A DNA stretch of 64,000 nt from Tetrapyrgos nigripes. Taxonomy: Eukaryota; Basidiomycota; Agaricomycetes; Agaricales; Campanellaceae. Every line of letters begins with the position of its first letter. Positions within the stretch are counted from its first letter, which is position 1. The DNA lies in assembly GCA_013368315.1 (NCBI GenBank), contig JAACJM010000131.1, positions 1-64,000 on the forward strand, given 5' to 3'. The notes beneath the pieces were generated by a model that was given only the letters and a program-made list of their open reading frames with translations, was not told the DNA's origin and did not search any database. Positions 11,101-22,194 of the stretch are shown here, piece after piece. The position numbers were made by a program, and so were the translations under genes.

Positions 11101-13628
11101 GACGGAATGTGATCAATACGAGGAGGACGGTGCCCTACCAGTATGGTACGAACCCGTATCGGAACGTCCTTCCTCCAAACCTGCATATTGCTCGAGAAAG
11201 AGAAGCAGTGCGAATTTTGGGAGCATGGTATGGGAATAACATTAGTGCGACTCAGATCTGGGCCCCCACCATAGAAAAGATCGATAGAGTATTGGAAAGG
11301 TGGGCAAAAGGATCACCCACCATGGAGGGACGACGACTAATCACGCAGATGTTTGCGGGGGGAATGTCACAGTACCTGACACAAGTACAAGGAATGCCGC
11401 CTGAAGTGGAAAAACGGTTAGCGAAACGTGTATCCAAATACATTTGGGATGAGAAGGAAAAGAACCCGGTAAACAAGGATGCGACATACCTGAAAATCAA
11501 GGAAGGGGGAAGAGCTGTACTTGATATCCCTGCAAGGAATGAGGCCATTGAACTAATGTGGTTGAAACGGTATCTGAATTTTGGGCCAGATCGCCCCCTA
11601 TGGGCTAAGGTGGCCGATTCACTGTTAGCGGCGAATACTCCACGATCGGAGGACCACATACCTATCACAATCAAACAGAACTGCTTTTTACAGTCATGGC
11701 TGACAAGCAGTAGCGCAAGATCCACACAAGTACCAGAACTTCGTAGGATGATTAGTGTGGGACAGAAATATGGGCTAAGAATAGAGGGTCTAGCCTTCAC
11801 GAGGAGTATATTGAGGGCGATGCCAATTTGGCATCACATCCAGGCCGATCCCAGGATAAGGAGACTCACGAACTCACAGGCGAGCAGGTGCCTAATGGAG
11901 AAACACAAAGTGCTTACGGTGGGGCAGGCAGAGGACATAGCAGCACCGGTAGTCAGTATAACGGATCAGTCAACCCCGCATCAACGGAACGATCGTTGTC
12001 AATGTCGAGATTGCCAGGAATTAAGACAGAGGGATAGTTGCACTCACCCACATCAATGTATGCTACGCGCAGAAGAGCTTCTGGATACCCTCCCACAGAA
12101 GTGGGATCCGAGAGCGGAGCAGCCAGAAGACTATGAGAAGGAACCCGACGAGGACGTGCGAGAAGAGAATACCGAGGTTTTCGACTACAGAATTTCCACG
12201 AATGGCGACCTATCAGACATTTTCCGAATCTTTACGGATGACGCTGACACCTCTAACGAAGTCCTCATTCGCAAAATAGCCCCAGGGAATGAGGAATCAG
12301 AAAAAATAGTGGCAACAGATGGGTCCTGCACCAACAATGGCCAAGAGGATGCGAGAGCGGGAGCTGGGGTCTTCTACGGGCATGGAGATCCTACAAATCA
12401 ATCAATTCGACTCCCAAAGCGAGCTGAAAATGTAAAAATCATACAGTCAAACCAGGCAGCAGAATTAGTGGCGGCAATGAAAGCAACAGAACCGATAGCA
12501 AAAACCGTTAGAGTTAAGCTTGAAACGGACTCGAAATATGTGATCACGCACCTGACGAAAGGTTTAAGGAAGATGGAGGATACAGGATACATAGATGTTA
12601 ACAATGCAGAAATCATTAGAACGATGATAGCACGTTATCGAGTGCATGAAGCACCAATACACGTAAAATGGGTCAAAGGACACAATGGTCATGAAGGAAA
12701 TGAGGAAGCTGACACCTTAGCGGGTATGGCAACGACAAAGCTGACGGAGGATCAGTTAGATCTGACTGTACCTCAAAATTTACGGATTACTGGAGCAAAA
12801 CTAAAGGTGCTAACACAGAGACTCGCCTATACAGCAATACGTCAACGTAAGAGTGCCGTGACACCAGACCGTCCACGAACGCGCAGTATCATAACCCAAG
12901 TCAAGACACAGACCCGAGCTCTCTTCGATATCTCCCCTACAGATTCTGTAATCTGGGCTTCAATTAGGACCAAAGACCTGGAGAGGAAGACGCGTTATTT
13001 TTTGTGGATGGTTGCCAATGATGCTTACATGACTGGTACACACTGGCAGCGCACAAGCTACACAGCCGAAGCTCAAGAGAGAGCCATATGCCAGCATGAC
13101 CAGAAAGTGGAGGACATAGCCCATATCCTGACGGGCTGCGAGAGTCCAGGTCAGGAACTTGTCTGGGAATTGACTGGGAAGCTATGGGACAAGAAAGGTA
13201 CCGCGTTAAATTGGGAACGCCCAGCCCTAGGAACGATAGTGGGAGCTGGATTAGCAGTGTTTAAGACCCCTGGAGGAACACGAAAAATGGGTGAAGAGCG
13301 CCTCTGGAGAATACTGGTAGCGGAATCGGCGTACCTGATATGGAAAATGAGATGCGAGAGAGTAATACGGAAGGATAACACACCGTTCACATCGAGGGAG
13401 ATTGAGAACAGATGGATACACATGGTGAATGAGAGAATCCAGCTAGATCGTCGCATGACAAGCCGGAAGTACGGAAGTAAAGGAGTCAGCCCCAATTTAG
13501 TACGTGCCACATGGCAAGGGCTGCTAATGAGGGAACACACCCTGCCTGATGACTGGGTTACGAATACCGGGGTTTTGGTGGGTATTGAGTCAGATTTGCG
13601 CCGTCGAACGGGCCCTCGGGGCAGGTAG
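8190..13628 (+). CDS. LINE ORF2: endonuclease / reverse transcriptase / RNase H polyprotein
   Basis: An uninterrupted frame of 1812 codons. Residues about 170-430 are an exonuclease-endonuclease-phosphatase domain (NIRGYG, VQEAH, MAGDMN, SRIDRIY, GADHW), which nicks the target. Residues about 670-940 are the reverse transcriptase (SPGIDGATYELW, NYRPITLLNTDYK, HPNQAGFVPGR, SLDQEKAYDKVDH, GVRQGDPLS, and the catalytic FADD box). A Cys-rich patch follows near residue 1270 (CQCRDCQE...CTHPHQC). RNase H spans about 1370-1510 with the acidic set visible in ATDGSC, AAELVAAM, ETDSKY and NEEAD. A zinc-finger RT-associated motif sits near 1605-1660 (HWQRTSY ... CQH ... HILTGC). The frame's start is unclear: 8190 is GTG, the first in-frame ATG is 8421, and the frame is open upstream to 8045. 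All catalytic motifs look intact. Confidence 0.96.
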   Translation: MTVSRRVPLSDVTNQQGESAQTNPPAGSAASRPQGYLPQNSNITSINARPQHVLIDDTPGTEEHREDNIQNSLNNDDMPIRPQSRTIESEEQAPRSLDDQLMESLGMRMDEDSYELSQNRLNQLIDQIEEAVRSRAQQQDTQSQTSVPRPCTNPPRQMRRTTVRTGRRQKETKASIKVASLNIRGYGPNENLEDTKNKWNYINQFVRQKRIGVLLVQEAHMDENRRQTVQDKFSKRLVIRCSADPDSPRAKGGVAIVLNKDLVDARILDETEIIPGRALLVRMHWHKDRNLKILVVYAPNVSSSEGTKNKEFWDKLRIYFERNPNQRPDIMAGDMNVVEAGVIDRLPGRDDPEEAVDALDDFKLSTQLRDGWRDTYPDTKAYTFHQTATGSQSRIDRIYATDPILAASREWKIESTGVPGADHWMVSVLASHTDAPSIGRGRWMIPKHIIKDKTFMQYALRKGLETDVELDRVYTQGRTMDQNAQLIWHHYKTDILRVARERQRVVMPRTERQLEELRGKLQDVNNDDSLSEAERTELSSTLTSDITILERKQFQDTRKDTATRNRVEGEQISRYWSSLNKENKPRDVIYALKREDEGPDGWFETKPEGMAKRARDYHENLQKEGQVTDDEHLRRKQAMTEQVLSNLNTSLTDEQKTYLAMKCDRSDVVIALLGAKNYTSPGIDGATYELWKAIYSRYIDETKAGRPAFDIANLMTEAFRDIAEYGVLEETHFADGWMCPLYKKNDKCEIANYRPITLLNTDYKIFTKVLATKLGKVAPSLLHPNQAGFVPGRQISDQTKLIRMVMASAEQTGQNGLIVSLDQEKAYDKVDHDYLWKTLERFKFPKEFIETVKRLYKTAKTSVMINGVKSETYDVIRGVRQGDPLSCLIFDLAIEPLAAMLRNSHLQGFKIPGVVERLIANLFADDTTVFLAAEDDFGDLQNILDEWCAASTAKFNVNKTSIIPIGKEEYRRNVINTRRTVPYQYGTNPYRNVLPPNLHIAREREAVRILGAWYGNNISATQIWAPTIEKIDRVLERWAKGSPTMEGRRLITQMFAGGMSQYLTQVQGMPPEVEKRLAKRVSKYIWDEKEKNPVNKDATYLKIKEGGRAVLDIPARNEAIELMWLKRYLNFGPDRPLWAKVADSLLAANTPRSEDHIPITIKQNCFLQSWLTSSSARSTQVPELRRMISVGQKYGLRIEGLAFTRSILRAMPIWHHIQADPRIRRLTNSQASRCLMEKHKVLTVGQAEDIAAPVVSITDQSTPHQRNDRCQCRDCQELRQRDSCTHPHQCMLRAEELLDTLPQKWDPRAEQPEDYEKEPDEDVREENTEVFDYRISTNGDLSDIFRIFTDDADTSNEVLIRKIAPGNEESEKIVATDGSCTNNGQEDARAGAGVFYGHGDPTNQSIRLPKRAENVKIIQSNQAAELVAAMKATEPIAKTVRVKLETDSKYVITHLTKGLRKMEDTGYIDVNNAEIIRTMIARYRVHEAPIHVKWVKGHNGHEGNEEADTLAGMATTKLTEDQLDLTVPQNLRITGAKLKVLTQRLAYTAIRQRKSAVTPDRPRTRSIITQVKTQTRALFDISPTDSVIWASIRTKDLERKTRYFLWMVANDAYMTGTHWQRTSYTAEAQERAICQHDQKVEDIAHILTGCESPGQELVWELTGKLWDKKGTALNWERPALGTIVGAGLAVFKTPGGTRKMGEERLWRILVAESAYLIWKMRCERVIRKDNTPFTSREIENRWIHMVNERIQLDRRMTSRKYGSKGVSPNLVRATWQGLLMREHTLPDDWVTNTGVLVGIESDLRRRTGPRGR

Positions 13629-13865
13629 GTAGACATACTACCCCCGAGGCGACTCTGAGTCCCACACTATGTGCGTAAATTGCATTTCCTCGGGGAGGCT
13701 GATAACGCCCTGTCTCGGCAGTTTGTTTAAATATGTGTTCTGAATTATGCTCTATGTCTATACCTATGTTTTCCTTTTAGCAAGGTTCCTATCCCTTGCG
13801 CAGACCGCGGGTTGCCCGTATTGTGACAACCAAGTTGGTGCGATACGGGTACATAACGCTCCTCC
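13629..13865 (+). other. LINE 3' untranslated region
   Basis: This stretch lies between the ORF2 stop and the A tail. It contains a CCCCGAGGCGACTC / CCTCGGGGAGG pair (about 13650-13660 and 13688-13698) that can form a stem, and it ends CATAACGCTCCTCC before the poly-A. Such 3' structures can be recognised by the element's reverse transcriptase; that role is inferred here. Confidence 0.45.
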
Positions 13866-13889
13866 AAAAAAAAAAAAAAAAAAAAAAAA
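13866..13889 (+). other. LINE poly-A tail, about 24 A
   Basis: An uninterrupted A run follows the element's 3' untranslated region and directly precedes the right target-site duplication. Its length and purity suggest little decay since insertion. Confidence 0.9.
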
Positions 13890-13902
13890 GATAAAAGCAT
13901 TT
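13890..13902. repeat. right target-site duplication of the LINE
   Basis: Exact copy of GATAAAAGCATTT at 4049-4061, adjoining the poly-A tail. Confidence 0.88.
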
Positions 13903-13911
13903 TGGTCGATC

Positions 13912-13920
13912 GTTTTATAC
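13912..13920 (-). promoter_or_regulatory. TATA-like box, probably the displaced AKR core promoter
   Basis: On the minus strand this reads GTATAAAAC. If the LINE and one copy of the duplication are removed in thought, this box lies roughly 90 bp upstream of the AKR start codon in the correct orientation. It is now about 9.9 kb from that gene. TATA function is inferred from sequence and position only. Confidence 0.45.
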
Positions 13921-14418
13921 TCTGCAGGTCTCCGAGGCTCGAGCTGAGAATTGAGATTGAAATAGTCGACTACGCTAAGCAAGCAGGGATGTTTTTCACT
14001 TATCGCAAAAATTATTTATGCGGATGTAATTGCGATGAGTCAAATCAATCTGGAAAACAACGCGTCAGTATGCAACGCTTGAGGAACACGTCTCCAACCA
14101 CGCCGACAAGACGAGCTAGCCTTAGGGTCATATAAGTAGTACATACCGTGCTCCAACATCTTCAAGAATTTCATCGTCTATTCATGGTAGTGCCTCCTTC
14201 AAAGTGGCGTCCCGTCCAGGAAACTGATGTGCACTGGTCCAGGAAGCGGACAGGATACATTGAAGGTCGCTGTACTCTCTTTCCACGCAAGTCGACTCCA
14301 CAATGTGAATCTACCCAATGTATAACTACTTTTTCCGGTGCTCCCGACAAAAACCTCGTGCGATAATCCTCCTTCTCACTACCTGCCAGTTCTGGAAAAT
14401 CAATCTGGGGACAGAATG

Positions 14419-15743
14419 TTAGACCGAATGTGCAAAGATGTCCAATACATTGACATAATGTTTAAGAAGATTTTCCCCGCGACTTGAAGATTGACGGAAA
14501 TGGATGAAGAATCGAGGAATGGCACGAGACATGGCGAAGAGCAGACGGTCTTGCAAGGTCTCTATGACGATGTGATGCCCACAGGCATTCATCATACGAT
14601 TGAGATACATTATGGTCATAACTTCCTCTGTAGAACGATACGAAGATGCTACCATCTTTCGGAATAAGAGGGTGGCCCAGTGGATTGATCTATGAGGGAG
14701 AAAGGCGAGTTGGAACTTTGGGGAAATCCTAGTGAGTAGATCCAGCTTATCCAACCACTGCGGTAACCTTCTCGTACTCGAATTGACCATCCCGAACGCA
14801 AGTAATCGACCCTTTCATTATCACGGATGAAAAGTTGGAGTCAATCTTGTCGACTGCATTCTTGAGAGCGGGCTTGATCTCTGATCATGGTTTACCGCTA
14901 TCTTGGAATGAACGTAAGGTACGCCGGTCGAAGACATCCATACGCGCGAAATGGGCCTATAAGTGTATAACACACACAACAGCTCCAGGGGTAATAAACA
15001 CATCATCGACAATTCGGCCATGGTAGGTGATCGTGTAGAAGAGAAAGTTTGCAGTACGGTGAAGGGTGTATTGGAAGGTATTATTGTCATTGGGGACATG
15101 TACGGATTTGCACAAGTAGGTGTTGATCAAGAAAGTCAACCAGAACCACATTCGGGGGCCAGACTTCACATAGGGATTCTCGGGCATGCGTCGTAACAGT
15201 ATCCTCATGGACAGCACCTTTGGCAATACCGAAAAGGGCTAATTCGGCGCATAGATGAGATTTGCGGAGGAGGTTCTGGTTCTGGTTCTGGTTGGCCTGC
15301 CCGCCTGCGCGTTCGGGGAGTCGAGGTGGTAGGTGGTGCATGAAAATTGGGAGACATTCCAGGAAGATAGCTGCAGACTTATTGGCAGCCTCTCCAAGTA
15401 ACTCGAGGGAAGTCGTGGAGCCGCGCCTTGCGCTACTCTTGAGGAACTGGTTAAGAGGATCCAAACCAGGTCAGCAGCCGCGAATTGAAATACATAAAGA
15501 GGCCTGAAGTTTGAACGTACCTCGAGGGTCATGAGCAAGTAAGCTCAACAAGGACACGACGGCGAGTCGTCGGTATAGCAAAGAAACCCTTCCCTTACGA
15601 CCATACTCGGAGCAAGCTTACAGCATGAGTGTCCAGTCGAGCCAATTGACGGCCCTGTGACCCTTGCCTGAGTCCAGCACGACCTCAACTTTGACACCAG
15701 TCAGTTGCAAGAATGCGAACACTACGGCCAATCCGTTGTAGAT
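14419..15743 (-). pseudogene. unrecognised multi-exon gene, frame broken or unresolved
   Basis: Protein-like exons can be followed on the minus strand. One near 15620-15743 reads GLAVVFAFLQLTGVKVEVV and then HRAVNWLDWTLML, ending at a GTAAGC donor. A short exon (LLAHDPR) ends at GTACGTTC near 15521. A longer exon contains FLKSSARRGSTTSLELLGEA. Another near 14960-15215 has MPENPYVKSGPRMWFWLTF and YHGRIVDDVFITPG, and a last stretch at 14419-14790 holds QWLDKLDLLTRISPKF. The step from about 15210 to 15200 needs a one-base frame change that I could not explain with a normal intron, so this may be a decaying gene. No family is recognised. It starts divergently from sequence near 15950. Confidence 0.4.
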
Positions 15744-15895
15744 TGTTCAGGGCTCAGAGGTACATAGGTGTTTGGATAAACAAGTGAAAAGGACGAGGAA
15801 TGATGACGTTGAACACCGGCAATTTGCGCTTTAATTTGCCGGTTTGGTTATACCGCCTTACAAACCAGCCTTAACGATTTCTTTGGCAACGGCCA

Positions 15896-15915
15896 TCTCA
15901 TCTCATCTCATCTCA
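15896..15915. repeat. short tandem repeat (TCTCA)4
   Basis: Four consecutive TCTCA units in the spacer upstream of the unresolved minus-strand gene. Between about 15750 and 16900 I see no convincing gene; the sequence holds low-complexity GGAATGGG- and CCCATTCC-like runs around 16680-16770. Confidence 0.8.
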
Positions 15916-16911
15916 TCCTTGCTAGTTGCTCTCATTCCATCCAGCAACGAACATGGCTCGACCGGACTTGCTACCAACAGCCCCGTTTCTCAGGTGTCAG
16001 GCTTTATGAGTCCCTAAACGCGGGCTATGCTACCTACCATCCATCCGCCCCTTTCGCATATAAGGCCAGGACTCTCTCCATACCCTTTACGTTACTTCTT
16101 GCTCTTAAACTACTACCTACCGCTACTTTGCTCTTTGCTCCTAACCAACCGGTATCGCAAACCTTTGCCAATGTCGTCTCAAAACATCAAAAAACGTTCG
16201 CAAGGAATCTGTGTTTATGGAAGGAATGATCGCCACAATGGCGTGCGTGCTTTCCCTTGTTACACACTGCTTCGCTATTTGATTATATCTACACGAAATA
16301 GTCAAAAAGCTGACGAATTCGACGCTTTCGATGGTGGCGGTTATGGGTCTGGGAGACCGTTGTGTGATAATGCGATGTCCATCCATGACCGGTAAGGGGG
16401 ATTACAACTACGAGACATAACATAATTCCGCCTGAAATGTTGGATCGGAAAGGTGGTGGTGCCTGCTAGTCGGGTTACTTTGGTTGTAGAGGTAGACAAG
16501 GAAGAGGAGATGGTAGGATGGGTAATGTGGAAGAACGAGGAGGAGCAGCAGGTGTGGGTGTGGGTATGTATGGGAATCGTGCGCCTGAGAATTGGAAACA
16601 CAGACACAGACGCAGATGCCGGGAGCTGGAGCTCCTCTACTCCAACCCAAGAATCAGACAAAGGTATCGACGAAGACGACAATCGGGATAGGAATAGACC
16701 CAACCTCAGGGCTGGGGTCGGGATTAGGAATAGGAGCGAGTTCCGGAATGGGAATGGGCTCGGAATATCTGTTTATTTGTCTTGTTGTCTTCCAGTGGTT
16801 AGGCAGAAAGGGTCTCAAGATCGCCTCATGAATTCTGCCAGTATGACTCTTGTTCGCCATGCGAATCTGTTATATCACTCCGCGATATTTTGACCTTTTT
16901 TCTTCCAACAC

Positions 16912-18371
16912 TCAAATCATCCATCGAGATCGCGTCAACTTGGATAGAGTTGTAGGGTGCCACGGATTGGACTGGGTGGTGATCGCTCTGCCAGTGCCAA
17001 TGCAGCAATAGCAAACCGTCACGGTGTTGGCGAACCCGAAGGTGATCAGGACAAGGTTATACCGTTCGGAGTGATCATGATATCGATGAGGAGGTCGTGC
17101 AATCAAGTAAGTCGACCACGATTGTTGAGGTATGCGACTGTGACTCACCGAACTGAAGTCATTCTGTCCTGATTCACTGAACAGATGTCCAATGGTTGGT
17201 AGAGTCCTAGGCCCCATTTGTCGACGAAGGACGGAACGAGTGTTGAGAGTCTGTGCGTACAAAACTGGTCAGAAGCCTTTAATCGTAAACACAGGTCAAT
17301 TGACGATTACCGTCATGAGGGTGTTTCTGTCGGAAATGAAGAGATTCCCGTCATAAATAATCATTTTTGCGATAGTCTGAAGACCTACGTGTACAATCGG
17401 GGCAAGGGGAGTGCAAATATCAAGAACAGATTTGACCTGGGCATGGTGGTCTACAATGACTCGGGTAAACTCAAGCAAGCCTTGGGTTAGTAAAATCGAT
17501 TAATGACACTGACCAGAAACACCAAACAACAAATGCAAAAGACCGTCACAGGTAATGCAGTTTCTACTGATGTGCGAATGAGCTTGGAAATGACAGTGTC
17601 ACTGGCTAATTAATGATTATTTCATTTTCAGTGTCAGTCTTCGGCTAGAGGATCGCAACACTGGATAAATACTCGCCTTTCATCCCGGTCCTGCTCTTCC
17701 ACAGATAATACGAGAGCACCGCCGTGATGGACGCATCGCAAGCTACGGAGAAAGCCAGCCAGGTGTCCGCAACAGGGATCCGTCTAGCATTAGCTTCTAC
17801 ATTCGGTTCGAGCAATGCGCCGATACTCGTTGCAAAAGCTAATCCCCCTTGAGCCAGGGCAAGAGTGCAGATGACGACGAAGAGGATGAATGATTTGGAG
17901 AAAATATGAATACGCCAGGCGAGGAAGAATTGTACTGGGACGGAAATGCTAGTAGTAGACGCATACAGTGCTGAGTTGGCTTATCCGCGAATTGCCAGTG
18001 TCTGGAATACTCACAGCGTGGTGAAGATAGCCACCATGTTGTACTGCCAAGGAGTCGAAAGGAGACCAATTTTGTCCCCAAAACTATCTACGGCGAAATG
18101 CCACAGCAAGTACGAAGTTGTACAAGAAGAGAACGCGTCGACAACTGCGACCCATATGACGAGGCCACTGGGTCATGGTTTTGAGCCGTTTATTTAATTG
18201 CATTGCACAAACTTGGAGTACGCACGTAATGGTAGGTCCATCTTTGATTCTGGAATCATAGTACTCGATGAACTGGACCATACAGATCCCAGCGAGAAGA
18301 GCGTTGACCAAAGTAGAAACCACCACAGGTCCGAGAATGAGGTTGACATTGATGGGAGGATTTTCTGCCAT
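16912..18371 (-). CDS. DUF6534-type seven-helix membrane protein
   Basis: Start ATG at 18371 (MAENPPINVNLILGPVVVST) leads into a first hydrophobic helix. After an intron of about 60 nt (GTGCGT...CCCAG) comes VIWVAVVDAFSSCTTSYLLW, then after another intron a long exon of about 17650-17970 with SISVPVQFFLAWRIHIFSKS, VVICTLALAQGGLAF and WLAFSVACDASITAVLSYYL followed by KSRTG. A later exon carries LPLPRLYT and, after an intron, LNTRSVLRR. These fit the family pattern in which W-x-DxxI-T-x-L and a KSR motif precede an LP-x-x-x-LY-TN-x-L-x-TLN-x-R ending. DUF6534 proteins are plasma-membrane-like proteins of unknown role, common in mushrooms. The last exon and stop (about 16912) are uncertain. Confidence 0.75.
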
Positions 18372-19704
18372 TTTGGGTATTGAGGGGACTCGAACAAGTT
18401 GGAGGGCGACTCAGAGTTTCCTAGGTTTTTGACGAATATTGAGTCGCCGTTAATTGCAGTACGTTTAACTTACTTTCGATGGATTACTCCGCTGTCCCTA
18501 TGGCGCTCTCACCCGACTAGGCAGTGCGTATACTAGGCTTTAGCTAAGTTACACGTCTGCCAAGATTCTTGGCCCAGGATCAACTAGGGATGATGCATGA
18601 TGAACCAATACCTCCTTTCGATCAGCGGAATGGAAATCAATTTCCAAAGATGCTGGCATCAAGCTGGCATGGTTGTTCAGTTCAACATGAAAGTCTGGTC
18701 TTCTAGTATGTTCACTCGTTCAAATATTCATCGCCTTTCTCTCCTCATCCGTTTCAAAGGATTTCACTGTACAGTGTCTCGCAAGCGTGAGGTGAAATGT
18801 CCTTGGTGGAGGAGATCACCCGCAAGGACAGGCTAAGGGACATGTAACTCTCATGTCATCCTTTGGCGAGTAAAACGCCCGCTTAAGAATTCCGGCGCAT
18901 TTTGATTTCCTATTCTGGGACTGCTCCAATTCCCATAATTATAAAGGCTAAAGCCCTACCGTATTACTACTACCTGTTAGGTATTTGTTACACTGCGTAC
19001 TACAGAAAAATATTCAATATCAAGTGTTCATATGTGTTCCTATATCTGTTAGCTATACAGCCATTCGGGATATCTATGAGCTAGTGCTCTCTCCATTTGT
19101 CGAGGCCAGGCTTCATTTGATTATGCATCCTGGCCTCCAACTCATGAATTATATTTTCTATGTATGCCCTATTTATAGTAGTGAGCAAGGGACTAGACCA
19201 ATAAAGTCCTGAACGGCGGGGATAGCTAGCACCAAGGCAACTTGGGGCGCGGCTGGTTCTATAAGGCATCTCTGTCTCTGATCACCTTTTGAGGAGATGT
19301 GGTCCATCGGTTCTAGGGCTTGAGCCTCCTTTCTGCTCAGTGTCAAGTCATGGGTTCAATCAACCCTGAATCTTTCGCCGCGCTGAGCAGATGTAGCAAA
19401 TGTACTGGACCGGAGTCATCTTCTTACATATGTAGTGCTTGAAGCTTGAGCCTGATTGCTAGTCGTTGTCGACGTTTTTGTTTGTAATTAGATCGAAGAA
19501 GAGCACAGAACTGCTTCGTTTGTTTTTTCATGTAATCATTAAACAAAAATCCCAAAAGCATATATTGACAGCGACTACCCTTAGGGCAAGATTGTTACAA
19601 GAGTGATACCTTTCTTTTCTTCTCTCCTTTTGCTTTGAAATCACTAACAACATATATGGACCGCAGAATAACGTGCCCGAGAACCTCAGGACGACGAGTC
19701 GCTA
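18372..19704. other. intergenic spacer with a tRNA-like sequence
   Basis: No coding gene is supported here. It contains an inverted repeat (TGTCCTTG / CAAGGACA near 18800-18832), AT-rich sequence, and a tRNA-like element at about 19300-19365 described separately. The last ~100 bp is the 3' flank of the sulfhydrylase gene. Confidence 0.5.
19300..19365 (+). other. tRNA-like relic, possibly a SINE head
   Basis: TGGTCCATCGG (19300-19310) resembles an RNA polymerase III A box and GGGTTCAATCAACCC (19352-19366) resembles a B box. TTGAGC/GCTCAG between them can form an anticodon-like stem with an oversized 9-nt loop. No proper 7-bp acceptor stem is present, so it is not an intact tRNA gene. Confidence 0.25.
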
Positions 19705-21735
<2,031 letters not shown>

Positions 21736-22194
21736 CGTAGGAAATACTAATGTACTCGGGAGGACTTGTTTCACCTTTTAAAGAATCTCAATGATATTGG
21801 GAGCTCGCTCAAGCCATCAAGAATTCGTTCTGACACTGTTCATCATGATTAACAGCCATTCTCTGGTACGCCTCTTCATCACAGAATCATCTCAGAGATC
21901 TTTACTTATTCCGCGACTATCAAAGCAACCAAAAGATATAAATTGGACGTCCTTTTAGAAGAACTGGCCAAGAACCGGCCGGGAACGAAGCATTACACGA
22001 GGAACGGGAACCTCGGTTGAAGGCAGAATCCCAGATACTCTCATGAAAATCCCAATCAGAATCAGATTTCTTCCCGATTCAGCGCTCCGGGAATAATTGA
22101 AGGAAAACATACTGAATTTTATGTACAAGGAGGAGAGATTCGAACTGAGGAAGGGCCAAGGAAACTACGGTGCACCTTCTCCCATCCTCCCAAT

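Larger units (their letters stand above)
4062..13889 (+). mobile_element. full-length non-LTR (LINE) retrotransposon, Tad-like, about 9.8 kb
   Basis: Limits are set by the exact duplication (4049-4061 and 13890-13902) and the A24 tail at the right end. Order: a leader of about 1.37 kb containing a small ORF, ORF1 (Gag-like, zinc knuckle), a gap of 531 bp, ORF2 (apurinic-type endonuclease, reverse transcriptase, RNase H, zinc finger), a 3' untranslated stretch of about 237 bp, and poly-A. The large single-frame ORF2 with endonuclease and RNase H fits the Tad/I-like group found in fungi. ORF2 has no stop or frameshift over 1812 codons and the duplication is exact, which points to a recent insertion and perhaps an active copy. 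The 5' boundary rests on the duplication alone; if that were chance, the element would still span at least 5428-13889. Confidence 0.88.

Noticed and set aside
10688..11800. Minus-strand open frames opposite the LINE reverse transcriptase
   Set aside because: They are antisense shadows of ORF2; composition follows the opposite codon positions.
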